DNA of 64,000 nucleotides, from the NCBI GenBank assembly GCA_964371035.1, contig CAYJLG010000006.1:1-64000 (forward strand), in the 5' to 3' direction. The notes under the pieces are model-generated. The model was not told the DNA's origin and did no database searches. It was given only the letters and a program-made list of their open reading frames with translations. A program made the translations under genes and the position numbers. Shown here one piece after another: positions 36,674 through 45,131 of this stretch; the first letter of the stretch is position 1; each line of letters begins with the position of its first letter. The stretch comes from UBA1535 sp964371035. Its GTDB lineage: Bacteria; Bacillota; Clostridia; Tissierellales; Sedimentibacteraceae.

Positions 36674-38203
36674 TTAGTTTGCAGGTTTAAATTCATTAAG
36701 ATAGAAAACTCCTGTTGCTGCTCTTATAGGATATATTCCCGTAAGTTCACTTGAATGAGCAAAGTTTGAAACTGTTTCATATAAAGGTAACACTATACTT
36801 AAATCATTTAACATCTTTAAACCATCAGCCAACATTGCTTGACGTTTTTCAACATCTCCTTCAGCTCTTATCTTTGCAACAAGCGCATCATACTCTTCTG
36901 TTCCGCCCATGTGTGCACCAAAATATGGATGTGCAGAAGATCCTACATACAAGAAATCTTCGATCGTAGCTCCTAAAACACCACTAAGAGTAGGTACTAG
37001 TTCAGCTTCGCCGTTTATAACCTTAGTAGTCCAAGAATGTGCATCTAATTGTTCTATGCCTGTTTTTATTCCAATTTTTTCTAAGTCAGCCTGTATCGAT
37101 TGTGCAAGAGGAACATGTATCGATTGAATATTGATCATGATTTCTTTTCCATCGTAATTTGATTTATCCAAAAATTCTTTAGCCAACTCTTCATTATATC
37201 CTTCAAATCCTGATGCTCCAAAATTTTCGCCTAATGCACTTTCAGGTAATAAATCTTTAACAGGTGTCCCCATGCCTTCTTCTGCTATTGCAATAATATT
37301 TTGAGGATTAATACCATGCTGAATAGCTTTTCTTAAGTTAACATCATCATTTAGATAATCTCCCATCAAATACATAAGCATCTGTGCCGCTCCACTGTAG
37401 GTAGCAACTGTCAAATCATCATTTCCTTCTATTATAGGGAGCTGAGCTGCAGGAATATTCGGAACTAACTCCACTTCACCATTTTCAAGCGCTACTACAG
37501 CTGTTGAAGGATCTATCGGTGGTTTTACTGTAGCATTTTTAATCTGTGCTTTTTCGCCAAAATAATTTTCATTAGCAACAAGTGTAACTGTACCATCAAT
37601 ATCATAAGATACAAATTCATATGCACCTGTGCCTACTGGTTTAGCCGCAAAGCCTTCAACATCATCAGCACGTTCCTCAGGAACTATCATAAATGCAAGT
37701 GCCAAAGCACCGTTAATATTTTGATATGGAGCACCTTTAGTTATTTTAACAGTATATTCATCCACTTTTTCCCAAAGTGTAATAGACTGTAAAAAACCGC
37801 CAAACAAAGGCAAAGACAACATTGTGTCTAATGTATAAATTACATCATCTGCATCAAATGTAGATCCATCATGAAATGTTACATCTTTTCTTAAATAATA
37901 TGTAACAGATTTTCCATCATCAGTATCTTCCCAACGCTCTGCAAGTGCGGGCGCATACTTCCCATCGTTATCTACACGTACTAGTCCGTCAAAGATAGCA
38001 TGTGAAACAGCATTATCTCCACCGACTCCCGAAGCTGGATCTACGCTTTCACTCTTATAAACACCCATAATAGTTACAGATTCTTTTGTCACTGTTTGCC
38101 CGTCTGAGCTGCTAGTCCCTTCAGTATTCTCATCTGCTCCACATCCTACCAACATCGTAAGCGACATAGCGATAATTAATATTATTGAAATAATTTTTTT
38201 CAT
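36674..38203 (-). CDS. oppA: Oligopeptide-binding lipoprotein (OppA/DppA-type SBP)
   Basis: A 509-residue extracellular substrate-binding protein. The lipobox MLVGC ends at Cys21, then a Ser/Thr-rich linker. The SBP family 5 signature is seen in SVTYYLRKDVTFHDGSTFDADDVIYTL (key parts LRKDVTFHDG, DADDVIYTL). It is the first gene of the operon, with its own promoter. Ligands are likely oligo- or dipeptides; the pocket specificity cannot be read by eye. Confidence 0.92.
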   Translation of the reverse strand: MKKIISIILIIAMSLTMLVGCGADENTEGTSSSDGQTVTKESVTIMGVYKSESVDPASGVGGDNAVSHAIFDGLVRVDNDGKYAPALAERWEDTDDGKSVTYYLRKDVTFHDGSTFDADDVIYTLDTMLSLPLFGGFLQSITLWEKVDEYTVKITKGAPYQNINGALALAFMIVPEERADDVEGFAAKPVGTGAYEFVSYDIDGTVTLVANENYFGEKAQIKNATVKPPIDPSTAVVALENGEVELVPNIPAAQLPIIEGNDDLTVATYSGAAQMLMYLMGDYLNDDVNLRKAIQHGINPQNIIAIAEEGMGTPVKDLLPESALGENFGASGFEGYNEELAKEFLDKSNYDGKEIMINIQSIHVPLAQSIQADLEKIGIKTGIEQLDAHSWTTKVINGEAELVPTLSGVLGATIEDFLYVGSSAHPYFGAHMGGTEEYDALVAKIRAEGDVEKRQAMLADGLKMLNDLSIVLPLYETVSNFAHSSELTGIYPIRAATGVFYLNEFKPAN

Positions 38204-38232
38204 CTTTCCTCCTAATATTTTTATTAATATAC

Positions 38233-38261
38233 ATTTTATGATAATATGAAAACAATTTCAA
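38233..38261 (-). promoter_or_regulatory. Sigma-A promoter of the opp-peptidase operon
   Basis: TTGAAA (38256-38261) and TAAAAT (38233-38238) are 17 bases apart on the minus strand, about 35 bases before the lipoprotein start, with AGGAGG-type ribosome binding after it. No (G/C)AAAACG operator is present here, unlike at the three related promoters. Confidence 0.5.
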
Positions 38262-38418
38262 ATATCATTTTTCTACTATTTTTACAATTTTTAATGTTAA
38301 TTTTTCATGTAAAGAAAATTTAATGCATTTTTTGCGACATTTTTAATATGTATTTTTTTAATTGAAATAATTTCATAAATTTCTGCATTAATAAGAAAAT
38401 AACACTGGGTGCATAATT

Positions 38419-39768
38419 TTACAATTCTGCGCCATCTTTATTTAACATTTCTACAACATCTTTCCCGTCTATATCTCTTATTTTAATTTTATTATCTATA
38501 GAAATAACTGATGCAACAGCAGCAGCTTGTCCGTAGCCAAAACATTGACCAAGCACTCTGCAAGAAGCTAAAGCCTCATGTTCAGCACAAAGATTTCTAC
38601 CTGCAACAATTATATTTTCTCCAACCTCAGGAACAAGTGCTCCATATGGCACAGTATAATAGTCATCTAATATCCATTCAAGCTTTGGAGTTTTTCCCGA
38701 ATGTAGTTCTATTGGCCATGCTGATTTTACTATGCCGTCAGGAGTTTTCACACAATTGATAACATCATCATTTTTTAGTTTTTTTATACCAACGATAGAA
38801 CGTGTTTGTCTTACTCCTACCTCTACGCCTGTGTCCATAATATATGCATCCTTGAAGCCTGGTATATTATCTTTTAGAAACCTTAAATATTCTTTTGCTT
38901 GTAATCTACCTACTATTTCTGCTTCTGTATGATCGATTGGGTCGGTTACATTTAAATCTCTACCATCTTCTCCCGATATTCTTGTGACATTACACAAAAC
39001 TTCATTTGGGTTTACAGTGTCAAACATCCAAATGTGTTCTCTTGGCAATTTGTATTCACCGTTCTTATTTGCTGCTATAATCTTCTTTGTCAAATCATGA
39101 GGAGCTATAGTATTTCCGTCCATATATTCTAAAAATTTCTCTGTATTGATGTTAAAAGCTCTAAAAATCATGGTTGGACTTTGGATTTTTCCATCATCAC
39201 CAAAAAATGTTGATAATCCCGCTCTATGAATAACGTCTGCATCACCAGTTGCATCTATTATGATATCTGCTTTAATAATTCCAAATCCAGATTTCGTATC
39301 TATTAACAACCCTTTAAAATCTTCACCTTCCATAACTACGCCACAAACTTTAGTATGATATAAGATTTGTACACCTGCAGTTTTTAACATTTCATCGGCT
39401 AAAACTTTAAACTTAAAAGGATCATGCGTCCTCAAGTATGTCTTTCCATATTTTTGAGGTGGCATAAGACCTTTTCTTCGCTCTAATTCTTCTGCAAATC
39501 TTTTCGCCATACCACCTACCAATAATTTAGGAGTACTTTCTTTCTCACTCGCATAGTACATGCCACATAGAGTGCCTGATAATCCTGCGACGGATGCACC
39601 ACCCAAGAACCCATATTGTTCGAGTAAAATTGTATCCTTCCCCATCCTTGCTGCAGTTTCAGCTGCGGCTATACCAGCTGGACCTCCTCCCGCAACTAAT
39701 ATCTGAGTAGAAAAAATTATTGGGTATTCATCTTCATTGACTTTAATTATAGATTTAAATTCTCTCAT
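38419..39768 (-). CDS. FAD-dependent oxidoreductase (FAD_binding family)
   Basis: A 449-residue flavoprotein. The N-terminal Rossmann motif VAGGGPAGIAAAETAARMGKDT (key part GGGPAGIAAAE) binds FAD; DIIIDATGDADVIHRAG and a C-terminal NIIVAGRNLCAEHEALASCRVLG are typical of the FAD-dependent oxidoreductases acting on diverse organic acids. It is the last gene of a likely three-gene unit (M20 amidohydrolase, enolase-superfamily enzyme, this). Substrate unknown. Confidence 0.8.
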   Translation of the reverse strand: MREFKSIIKVNEDEYPIIFSTQILVAGGGPAGIAAAETAARMGKDTILLEQYGFLGGASVAGLSGTLCGMYYASEKESTPKLLVGGMAKRFAEELERRKGLMPPQKYGKTYLRTHDPFKFKVLADEMLKTAGVQILYHTKVCGVVMEGEDFKGLLIDTKSGFGIIKADIIIDATGDADVIHRAGLSTFFGDDGKIQSPTMIFRAFNINTEKFLEYMDGNTIAPHDLTKKIIAANKNGEYKLPREHIWMFDTVNPNEVLCNVTRISGEDGRDLNVTDPIDHTEAEIVGRLQAKEYLRFLKDNIPGFKDAYIMDTGVEVGVRQTRSIVGIKKLKNDDVINCVKTPDGIVKSAWPIELHSGKTPKLEWILDDYYTVPYGALVPEVGENIIVAGRNLCAEHEALASCRVLGQCFGYGQAAAVASVISIDNKIKIRDIDGKDVVEMLNKDGAEL

Positions 39769-39787
39769 ATTACATTTGCCTCCTTAA

Positions 39788-40915
39788 TTACGCGCCATGC
39801 ATATTTGCTCTAAAAGATATCGTGGGCTTATACGGATTTTCTTTAATAATTCTCATATCTAATTCAACACCTAGTCCAGGTTTAGTCGGAACTCTCATCT
39901 TGCCATCTTTAAGAGACATATCCAAATTGCTAAGTTTTTCTATAATAGGATTTTCTTCTAAATGGTACTCCAAACTGTCCAAATTATCTATTACAGCACA
40001 CACATGCAAACTTGCTGATGTAGCTATAGGCCCTGTCATATTGTGTGGTGAAAGCTTTCTATTTAATTTTAAAACCCATCTATTGGCTTTTAACATTCCC
40101 GTTATTCCGCCTATATATTTAATATCAAACATATATACATCGAGTGCATCATTTTCAAACAATGTCGCTAGGCTTTCTATACTATACTGCATTTCAGCAC
40201 CCGACACCTTCAACCCTATAGAATTTTTTACAGATGATACGAGTTTTCCATCCTTTTCAGATACAGGTGCTTCAAACCAGTAGGGGTTATATATTCTCAA
40301 CATATCAGCAACTCTAATTGAAGTTTCATAGTCAAAACGCCAGTGATTATCTACTCTTATTTCAATATCATTTCCTACTGCCTTTCTTATTGCCTTAAAT
40401 CTATCAACACCTCTAATCAAATATTTTTCACTTTCTTCACTTGCAGTCTGCCATGTATAATCATCAAAAGGTGCACATTTTATTCCTGTAAAACCACGTT
40501 TGATCATTAACTTTGAAACTTCTGCAAATTCATCTATAGTCCTCGTTTTAAGCGCTCTATTATAAGTAGCATACATTTTAACATCTTGGTTCTTAAGCTC
40601 TCCTAGCAATTCATATACAGGTTTATTGCAGTATTTTCCTTTTAAATCCCATATACACATATCTATGCCTGAATATACAGACGCTTCAATTAAATTTTTA
40701 AATTTCCCATTATACGTCAAGTTGTCTTCAACAGGATTTTTTCCTATATAATTTGATTTTAATGCTTCGATCATTTGTTCAACTTGTAGCTCGAATCCAT
40801 CCAAAGTTGCTTCACCATAACCTGTCAAACCTGAATCAGTTTCCATAAAAAGAAATATCCAATTGCTGTATTTTGAAATATTCATTATTTTGCAATACAA
40901 ATTTGTTATCTCCAT
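39788..40915 (-). CDS. Enolase-superfamily enzyme (mandelate racemase/dehydratase subgroup)
   Basis: A 375-residue enzyme of the mandelate racemase/muconate lactonizing superfamily. Metal ligands are in order RVDNHWR (Asp), WFEAPVS (Glu) and VSGAEM (Glu), and the SPHNMTGPIATSASLH segment contains the general-base His typical of galactonate-dehydratase-like members. The N-terminal capping domain (ETDSGLTGYGEATL) is present. Specificity is not readable, and a sugar-acid dehydratase is the closest match, yet its neighbours are an amidohydrolase and an FAD oxidoreductase. It may act on a hydroxy-acid or epimerise a dipeptide; both are guesses. Confidence 0.8.
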   Translation of the reverse strand: MEITNLYCKIMNISKYSNWIFLFMETDSGLTGYGEATLDGFELQVEQMIEALKSNYIGKNPVEDNLTYNGKFKNLIEASVYSGIDMCIWDLKGKYCNKPVYELLGELKNQDVKMYATYNRALKTRTIDEFAEVSKLMIKRGFTGIKCAPFDDYTWQTASEESEKYLIRGVDRFKAIRKAVGNDIEIRVDNHWRFDYETSIRVADMLRIYNPYWFEAPVSEKDGKLVSSVKNSIGLKVSGAEMQYSIESLATLFENDALDVYMFDIKYIGGITGMLKANRWVLKLNRKLSPHNMTGPIATSASLHVCAVIDNLDSLEYHLEENPIIEKLSNLDMSLKDGKMRVPTKPGLGVELDMRIIKENPYKPTISFRANMHGA

Positions 40916-40973
40916 GCAATCACCTCTTTAAAACTAATCTTTTTTACTTCATTTTCTATCTAAATATTTATTT

Positions 40974-42167
40974 TTATTCTTCCGTTGTTTTTAAATTTAG
41001 ATAATCTAAAGCACATTTTACATATGCACACACTCCATATTGAAGTGCATCTTCGTCTGCCATATATTTTTCATGATGCTGAGGATAGATATACCCTTTT
41101 TCTTCATTTCCACAGCCAAGAAACAAATATACACCCTTAGCGTGTTGCAAATAAAATGAAAAATCTTCTCCGCCTGCAGTTCTCCCTCTATCAAAAAAAG
41201 CCTCTTCTCCATATAATTCTTTGACGCTCTGTTTTAAAAAAACAGTGAGTTTTTCATCATTTATAGTTGGTGGTAGCAATTGAGAATACGAAAAATCAGA
41301 CACTTTAGCTCGATAAGCTTCAACAGTCGACTTAACTACACGCTCTATCATCTCAGGAAATTTTTGTGAAACTTCTAAGCTATAAGTCCTCGCAGTACCA
41401 GTGAGTTCAACTTTAGTAGGTATAACATTAAATCTACTTCCCGAATGAAAACTCCCTATAGTTATTACAGCTGTCTCTTGTGGATCTATTTCTCTGCTGA
41501 CTATACTTTGTAAATTTACTACAGCAGATGAAGCCGCCAGTATAGGATCTATCGTTTCATGAGGTCTCGCCCCGTGTCCCCCTTCCCCTTCAATCTCTAT
41601 AGAAAATCTGCTAGCCGCCGCGAATCTTGGGCCAGGTTCGATCGAAAACTTACCTGTCGGCATATCACTAAAAACGTGCATTCCAATAATAAAATCAACA
41701 TCTTTCATGGCTCCATTTTCAATCATATCGAGCGCACCTTTCCCAATTTCCTCGGCAGGTTGAAATAAAAATTTTACTTCTCCCGAAAATTCATTTTTTA
41801 AATCATTTATAACTTTCACAGCACCTAAAAGCATAGCAGTATGAAAGTCATGTCCACAAGCATGAGAAATTCCTTTATTTACAGATGCATACGCAAATCC
41901 TGTTTTTTCTTCAACTTCAAGTGCATCTATATCGGCTCTTAATGCAACGCATTTTTCAAAATTTTTATTCATCTTGCTACCTCTAATTGTTGCAACTATT
42001 CCCGTTTTGCCACACCTAAAAAACTCTACCCCATATTTTTTTAACTCTACAATTATTTTTTCAACAGTTTTAAACTCTTGTAGCCCTACCTCAGGATATT
42101 TGTGAAAATGTCTTCTCAACTCAATTATGTCATCTTTATATTTGTTTGATATTTTTTTTATATCCAT
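40974..42167 (-). CDS. M20-family amidohydrolase (N-acyl-amino acid/hippurate hydrolase type)
   Basis: A ~397-residue zinc amidohydrolase. The family motifs are in order: FHKYPEVGLQE, ALRADIDALEVEE (Asp-x-Asp), ISHACGHDFHTAMLLGA (zinc His/Asp), FLFQPAEEIGKGA (catalytic Glu pair), GMHVFSDMPTG, and the C-terminal TAGGEDFSFYL. It hydrolyses N-acyl-L-amino acids or related amides. The start at 42167 is preferred because GGAG lies nine bases before it; the ATG five codons earlier overlaps that site. Its 58-base gap to the next gene suggests co-transcription. Confidence 0.88.
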   Translation of the reverse strand: MDIKKISNKYKDDIIELRRHFHKYPEVGLQEFKTVEKIIVELKKYGVEFFRCGKTGIVATIRGSKMNKNFEKCVALRADIDALEVEEKTGFAYASVNKGISHACGHDFHTAMLLGAVKVINDLKNEFSGEVKFLFQPAEEIGKGALDMIENGAMKDVDFIIGMHVFSDMPTGKFSIEPGPRFAAASRFSIEIEGEGGHGARPHETIDPILAASSAVVNLQSIVSREIDPQETAVITIGSFHSGSRFNVIPTKVELTGTARTYSLEVSQKFPEMIERVVKSTVEAYRAKVSDFSYSQLLPPTINDEKLTVFLKQSVKELYGEEAFFDRGRTAGGEDFSFYLQHAKGVYLFLGCGNEEKGYIYPQHHEKYMADEDALQYGVCAYVKCALDYLNLKTTEE

Positions 42168-42276
42168 GATTATTATCTCCATATTTTAAAATATTTATTA
42201 AAAAAACTGTGAAAAAAGATAATCAATCTATTTACCACAGCATTTTTAATTGTTTAAAATTACAACTTGCATTACG

Positions 42277-43371
42277 TTACTTCATTTTTGATTTTTCAAA
42301 ATACTTAGTGTTTTTATAATTCAATTTGCCAAACATTTCTTGTTCTTTAGTTTGATAAGTTTTTAAAAATGATAGGCAATATTCTGTGATGAGCATACGA
42401 TAATTCTCTGTATCTCTCGTACCTACTCTATCTTTAGGCTCAAAGTATATAAAATCAGTAAATCCCATATGATCTCCATCAAGCACACCTACATAGTAGC
42501 TATCTTCTGTATTCGCATAAACATAACCCATCAGCATTCCCCATATGTTTGGATTTCCTAAAGAGAGAAATGGTTTTTTGATATCCTCTGCATAATGCTC
42601 TCCAAAGTTACCACCATCCAAGTTTATTCCGCATACAACTCTTTTGTCCATTCTAGCCACATCTACAGAGGCAGCACCTCCATAAGAATGTCCTGCTACA
42701 GAAACTCCCAATTTAAAATTGATCCTACCAGAAAACATATCTTTTTTACTTCTATTAAGTTTTTCCATGTAATCTATTGTAGCAATTTTATCACTATTCC
42801 AAACAACTAAGTTTTCATTGAATGCTTCTTGTAACCCGAAAAATTTTTTACCTAACTTTATTGCATCAAAACTATCACCATATTCATTAAACTTTGGAAC
42901 TAATTTTTCTAATTTTTTAAGTAGATTTTTATTCCCCATAGCCTGCATTTTATCTTCACCTATTCTTTGCATCCTTCCATCTGGAAAATATACTACTTCA
43001 TCATCTGTATGTCCAATAGACACAACTATAAATCCAGAACTTGCCAAATCCGAACATAAAACTGTATTGAACATTGCAAAACAACCTAATCCAGTGCTGA
43101 AAACAATCAACGGATATGACTTTTCCTTGTCTGATATTTTAATATCTTTGAAGCATTGTGTAATAGTAGATGTTAACTCTTCCGCATTCGGTGCCTCAGG
43201 AAACAACTTCTTATCTCCATACGGAAATGGCTCTTTTCCCTCACTTCCATCAGCTGGATAATAAATAAATAATGGCAATTCTCTTTTTTTACCCTCGTAA
43301 GTATATTTAAAAGAAATATGCTGTATACCTACTGTATAACTCCCTATCGGTTTTGGTAAAGTAACTCTCAT
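42277..43371 (-). CDS. Alpha/beta hydrolase, PAF-acetylhydrolase-like (paralogue 3)
   Basis: The third member of this family in the window, more distant in sequence than paralogues 1 and 2. The nucleophile elbow GHSYGGAAS, the acid in GINLDGG, and the His in DGDHMGFTD are all present, so the triad appears intact. Unlike paralogues 1 and 2, its N-terminus (GSYTVGIQHISFKY, PLFIYYPADG) is the classical PAF-acetylhydrolase form. It is separated by 109 bases from the M20 gene and by 127 bases from the dehydrogenase gene, so its transcription unit is unclear. Confidence 0.78.
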   Translation of the reverse strand: MRVTLPKPIGSYTVGIQHISFKYTYEGKKRELPLFIYYPADGSEGKEPFPYGDKKLFPEAPNAEELTSTITQCFKDIKISDKEKSYPLIVFSTGLGCFAMFNTVLCSDLASSGFIVVSIGHTDDEVVYFPDGRMQRIGEDKMQAMGNKNLLKKLEKLVPKFNEYGDSFDAIKLGKKFFGLQEAFNENLVVWNSDKIATIDYMEKLNRSKKDMFSGRINFKLGVSVAGHSYGGAASVDVARMDKRVVCGINLDGGNFGEHYAEDIKKPFLSLGNPNIWGMLMGYVYANTEDSYYVGVLDGDHMGFTDFIYFEPKDRVGTRDTENYRMLITEYCLSFLKTYQTKEQEMFGKLNYKNTKYFEKSKMK

Positions 43372-43444
43372 TTGTGTACTCCCTTTCTGATTTTTAATTT
43401 ATTTTTATCTCTTTTATCCTTTAAATCGATGTGCTTTCTTCTTT

Positions 43445-43477
43445 ATATTATATGCTTACCATCAAGCATGATAATAT
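43445..43477. terminator. Hairpin after the dehydrogenase gene
   Basis: ATATTAT-ATGCTT paired with AAGCAT-ATAATAT, with a one-base bulge (13 base pairs), forms a stem between the dehydrogenase gene and paralogue 3. It lacks a T-run on the minus strand, so termination is uncertain. Confidence 0.4.
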
Positions 43478-43498
43478 TTTATCAAACACTATATTTGA

Positions 43499-44824
43499 TC
43501 ATCCGTAAATAATATTTTCACATTCCTTATATACATACTCACAAGGCGTGATACCTAATTCTTTCGATTTGATTAGACATTCTAATGTTTTTTTAGGAAG
43601 TGTCTCTTCTATTTTTTTGAGTAAATTGTCGTAACTAGCATTTTTTCCATGCACATAATGTTCTTCTCCGCTCATTACGCCTGCAGCATTATGCCACCAT
43701 TCTGTAACAAACAATATTCCCTTTTCATCTAATAATTTAGAAAGTTTTATTTCTTCTTCTTGACTAGAAGCCCTGAGTTGATTATTCGCAGGTCCAAATA
43801 TATACTTGAATTTTAAATCTTTTATGTTTTCTTCGTGAATTATCCCGCCTATAGCGCAGGGGCAAAAGATATCCGCTTCAATTTTGAGTATATCTTCTTT
43901 TACATGTATTATGTCGGATTGTGGATTGTTCTTAATCAATTCTTCTACTCGATCTGCATTAATATCTGTAACATACAATTTTACATTTTCACTTAAAAAG
44001 TGTTCTGCCATATACCTTCCTACAGCTCCTAACCCTTGTATCGCTATACTCATTCCAGCTAAGCTATCTTTTCCTGTCTTAAATTTCACAGCTTCTTTAA
44101 GAGAAAGATATGTTCCGAATGCTGTCGGTTTTCCACTTTCACCAAGAGGCGATGAAGGACCACTAGTATACTGTAAAGAAAAATGCTCATTTATTATGTC
44201 TGCCATCTCAGTTGGAAAATTCATATCTGGACCTGTCATAGTTCTTGATCTATCTATAGCAAATGCTAAAAAACCAAGCACATCTAAATCATCAAGATTT
44301 AAAGGATCCATATGTACTGTTGTTTTACATCCTCCAAAATTTATTCCAGCTGCTATATTTTTAAAACTCATAGCTCTTCCTAAATTTAATCCATCGATTA
44401 TGACATCTATCTCTTCATCTTCAAATCCGTGCCTTCTTATCCCACCTGCCATTGTAGCTTGATATAAATTGTTTATCCCTAATTTTCTACTGTGCTGATT
44501 GCACATAAAACGTATATTATGCTTAGCATTATAATAACATTCCATGCCGTAATGTTTACCTTTTCGTAAGAGCTCAGTTACCTCTTCCAGATAGTCAGTC
44601 AAATCATATTTTTCATATAATTCTTTTACTTGCTCAGTATTCATATAAATAGCTTCATCCGTCAAAATACTTTCAGCGTCAAAATCTGTGTTATATCTTT
44701 TAAAATCTAAATCGTTTTCCCATTCTTTAGCGCAGAAAAACTTTATTTTATCAGTTTTATAGTCATATCTTATCTTAAGTGTAGTAAATCCATTGTCTTT
44801 TAATGGTGTGAAAATGCTTTTCAA
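43499..44824 (-). CDS. Glu/Leu/Phe/Val-family amino acid dehydrogenase
   Basis: The 441-residue enzyme has the catalytic Lys in NFGGCKTTVHMDP, GIRRHGFEDEE near the substrate site, and the NAD-binding GLGAVGRYMAEHFL in the C-terminal half; FGPANNQLR and a WWHNAAGVMSGEEHYV stretch follow. This is the ELFV dehydrogenase family, closer to the leucine dehydrogenase subgroup (NAD). It oxidatively deaminates amino acids to oxo-acids, feeding ferredoxin or NADH. Its promoter carries an AAAACGTTTA element. The specific amino acid cannot be determined. Confidence 0.85.
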   Translation of the reverse strand: MKSIFTPLKDNGFTTLKIRYDYKTDKIKFFCAKEWENDLDFKRYNTDFDAESILTDEAIYMNTEQVKELYEKYDLTDYLEEVTELLRKGKHYGMECYYNAKHNIRFMCNQHSRKLGINNLYQATMAGGIRRHGFEDEEIDVIIDGLNLGRAMSFKNIAAGINFGGCKTTVHMDPLNLDDLDVLGFLAFAIDRSRTMTGPDMNFPTEMADIINEHFSLQYTSGPSSPLGESGKPTAFGTYLSLKEAVKFKTGKDSLAGMSIAIQGLGAVGRYMAEHFLSENVKLYVTDINADRVEELIKNNPQSDIIHVKEDILKIEADIFCPCAIGGIIHEENIKDLKFKYIFGPANNQLRASSQEEEIKLSKLLDEKGILFVTEWWHNAAGVMSGEEHYVHGKNASYDNLLKKIEETLPKKTLECLIKSKELGITPCEYVYKECENIIYG

Positions 44825-44868
44825 TTAAATTTCCTCCAATCAAAATCTAATAATTATATTATATGAAA

Positions 44869-44897
44869 ATTATATCTATAAACGTTTTCTCTTTCAA
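44869..44897 (-). promoter_or_regulatory. Dehydrogenase promoter with operator in the spacer
   Basis: TTGAAA (44892-44897) and TATAAT (44869-44874) are exactly 17 bases apart, and AAAACGTTTA (44879-44888) occupies the spacer. A repressor bound here would block RNA polymerase. Confidence 0.6.
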
Positions 44898-45070
44898 GCT
44901 TTTCACTTCTACCCCTGCGAAAGTTTCAGAGGGCAATTTTTCTTTTAAATAAAAAATTAATGTGTATGTAAAACTTTTATTAGTAAAGTTTGAAAAATGT
45001 CATTAAATTCAAAACAAACTGTATTATTATGAAATAATAAATGTTTATCATTTATTTATATAAAAAAACA

Positions 45071-45108
45071 CACTCCAACAATCTCAATAAGAAAAGATGT
45101 TTTGGGTG
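45071..45108 (-). terminator. Terminator after the kinase gene
   Basis: On the minus strand a stem (CACCCAA side against TTGG-GTG side, with one bulge) is followed by TGTTTTTTTATA. The 307-base gap between the kinase gene and the dehydrogenase gene holds this, the dehydrogenase promoter, and nothing else recognised. Confidence 0.55.
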
Positions 45109-45131
45109 CTATGAAAATGCATTAATTTGTT

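Noticed and set aside
42207..42240. Terminator after paralogue 3
   Set aside because: Only a five-base stem with a 24-base loop, although T-rich on the minus strand.
44900..44940. Possible riboswitch upstream of the dehydrogenase
   Set aside because: A few glycine-riboswitch-like words occur, but no paired P1 stem or full consensus could be built.
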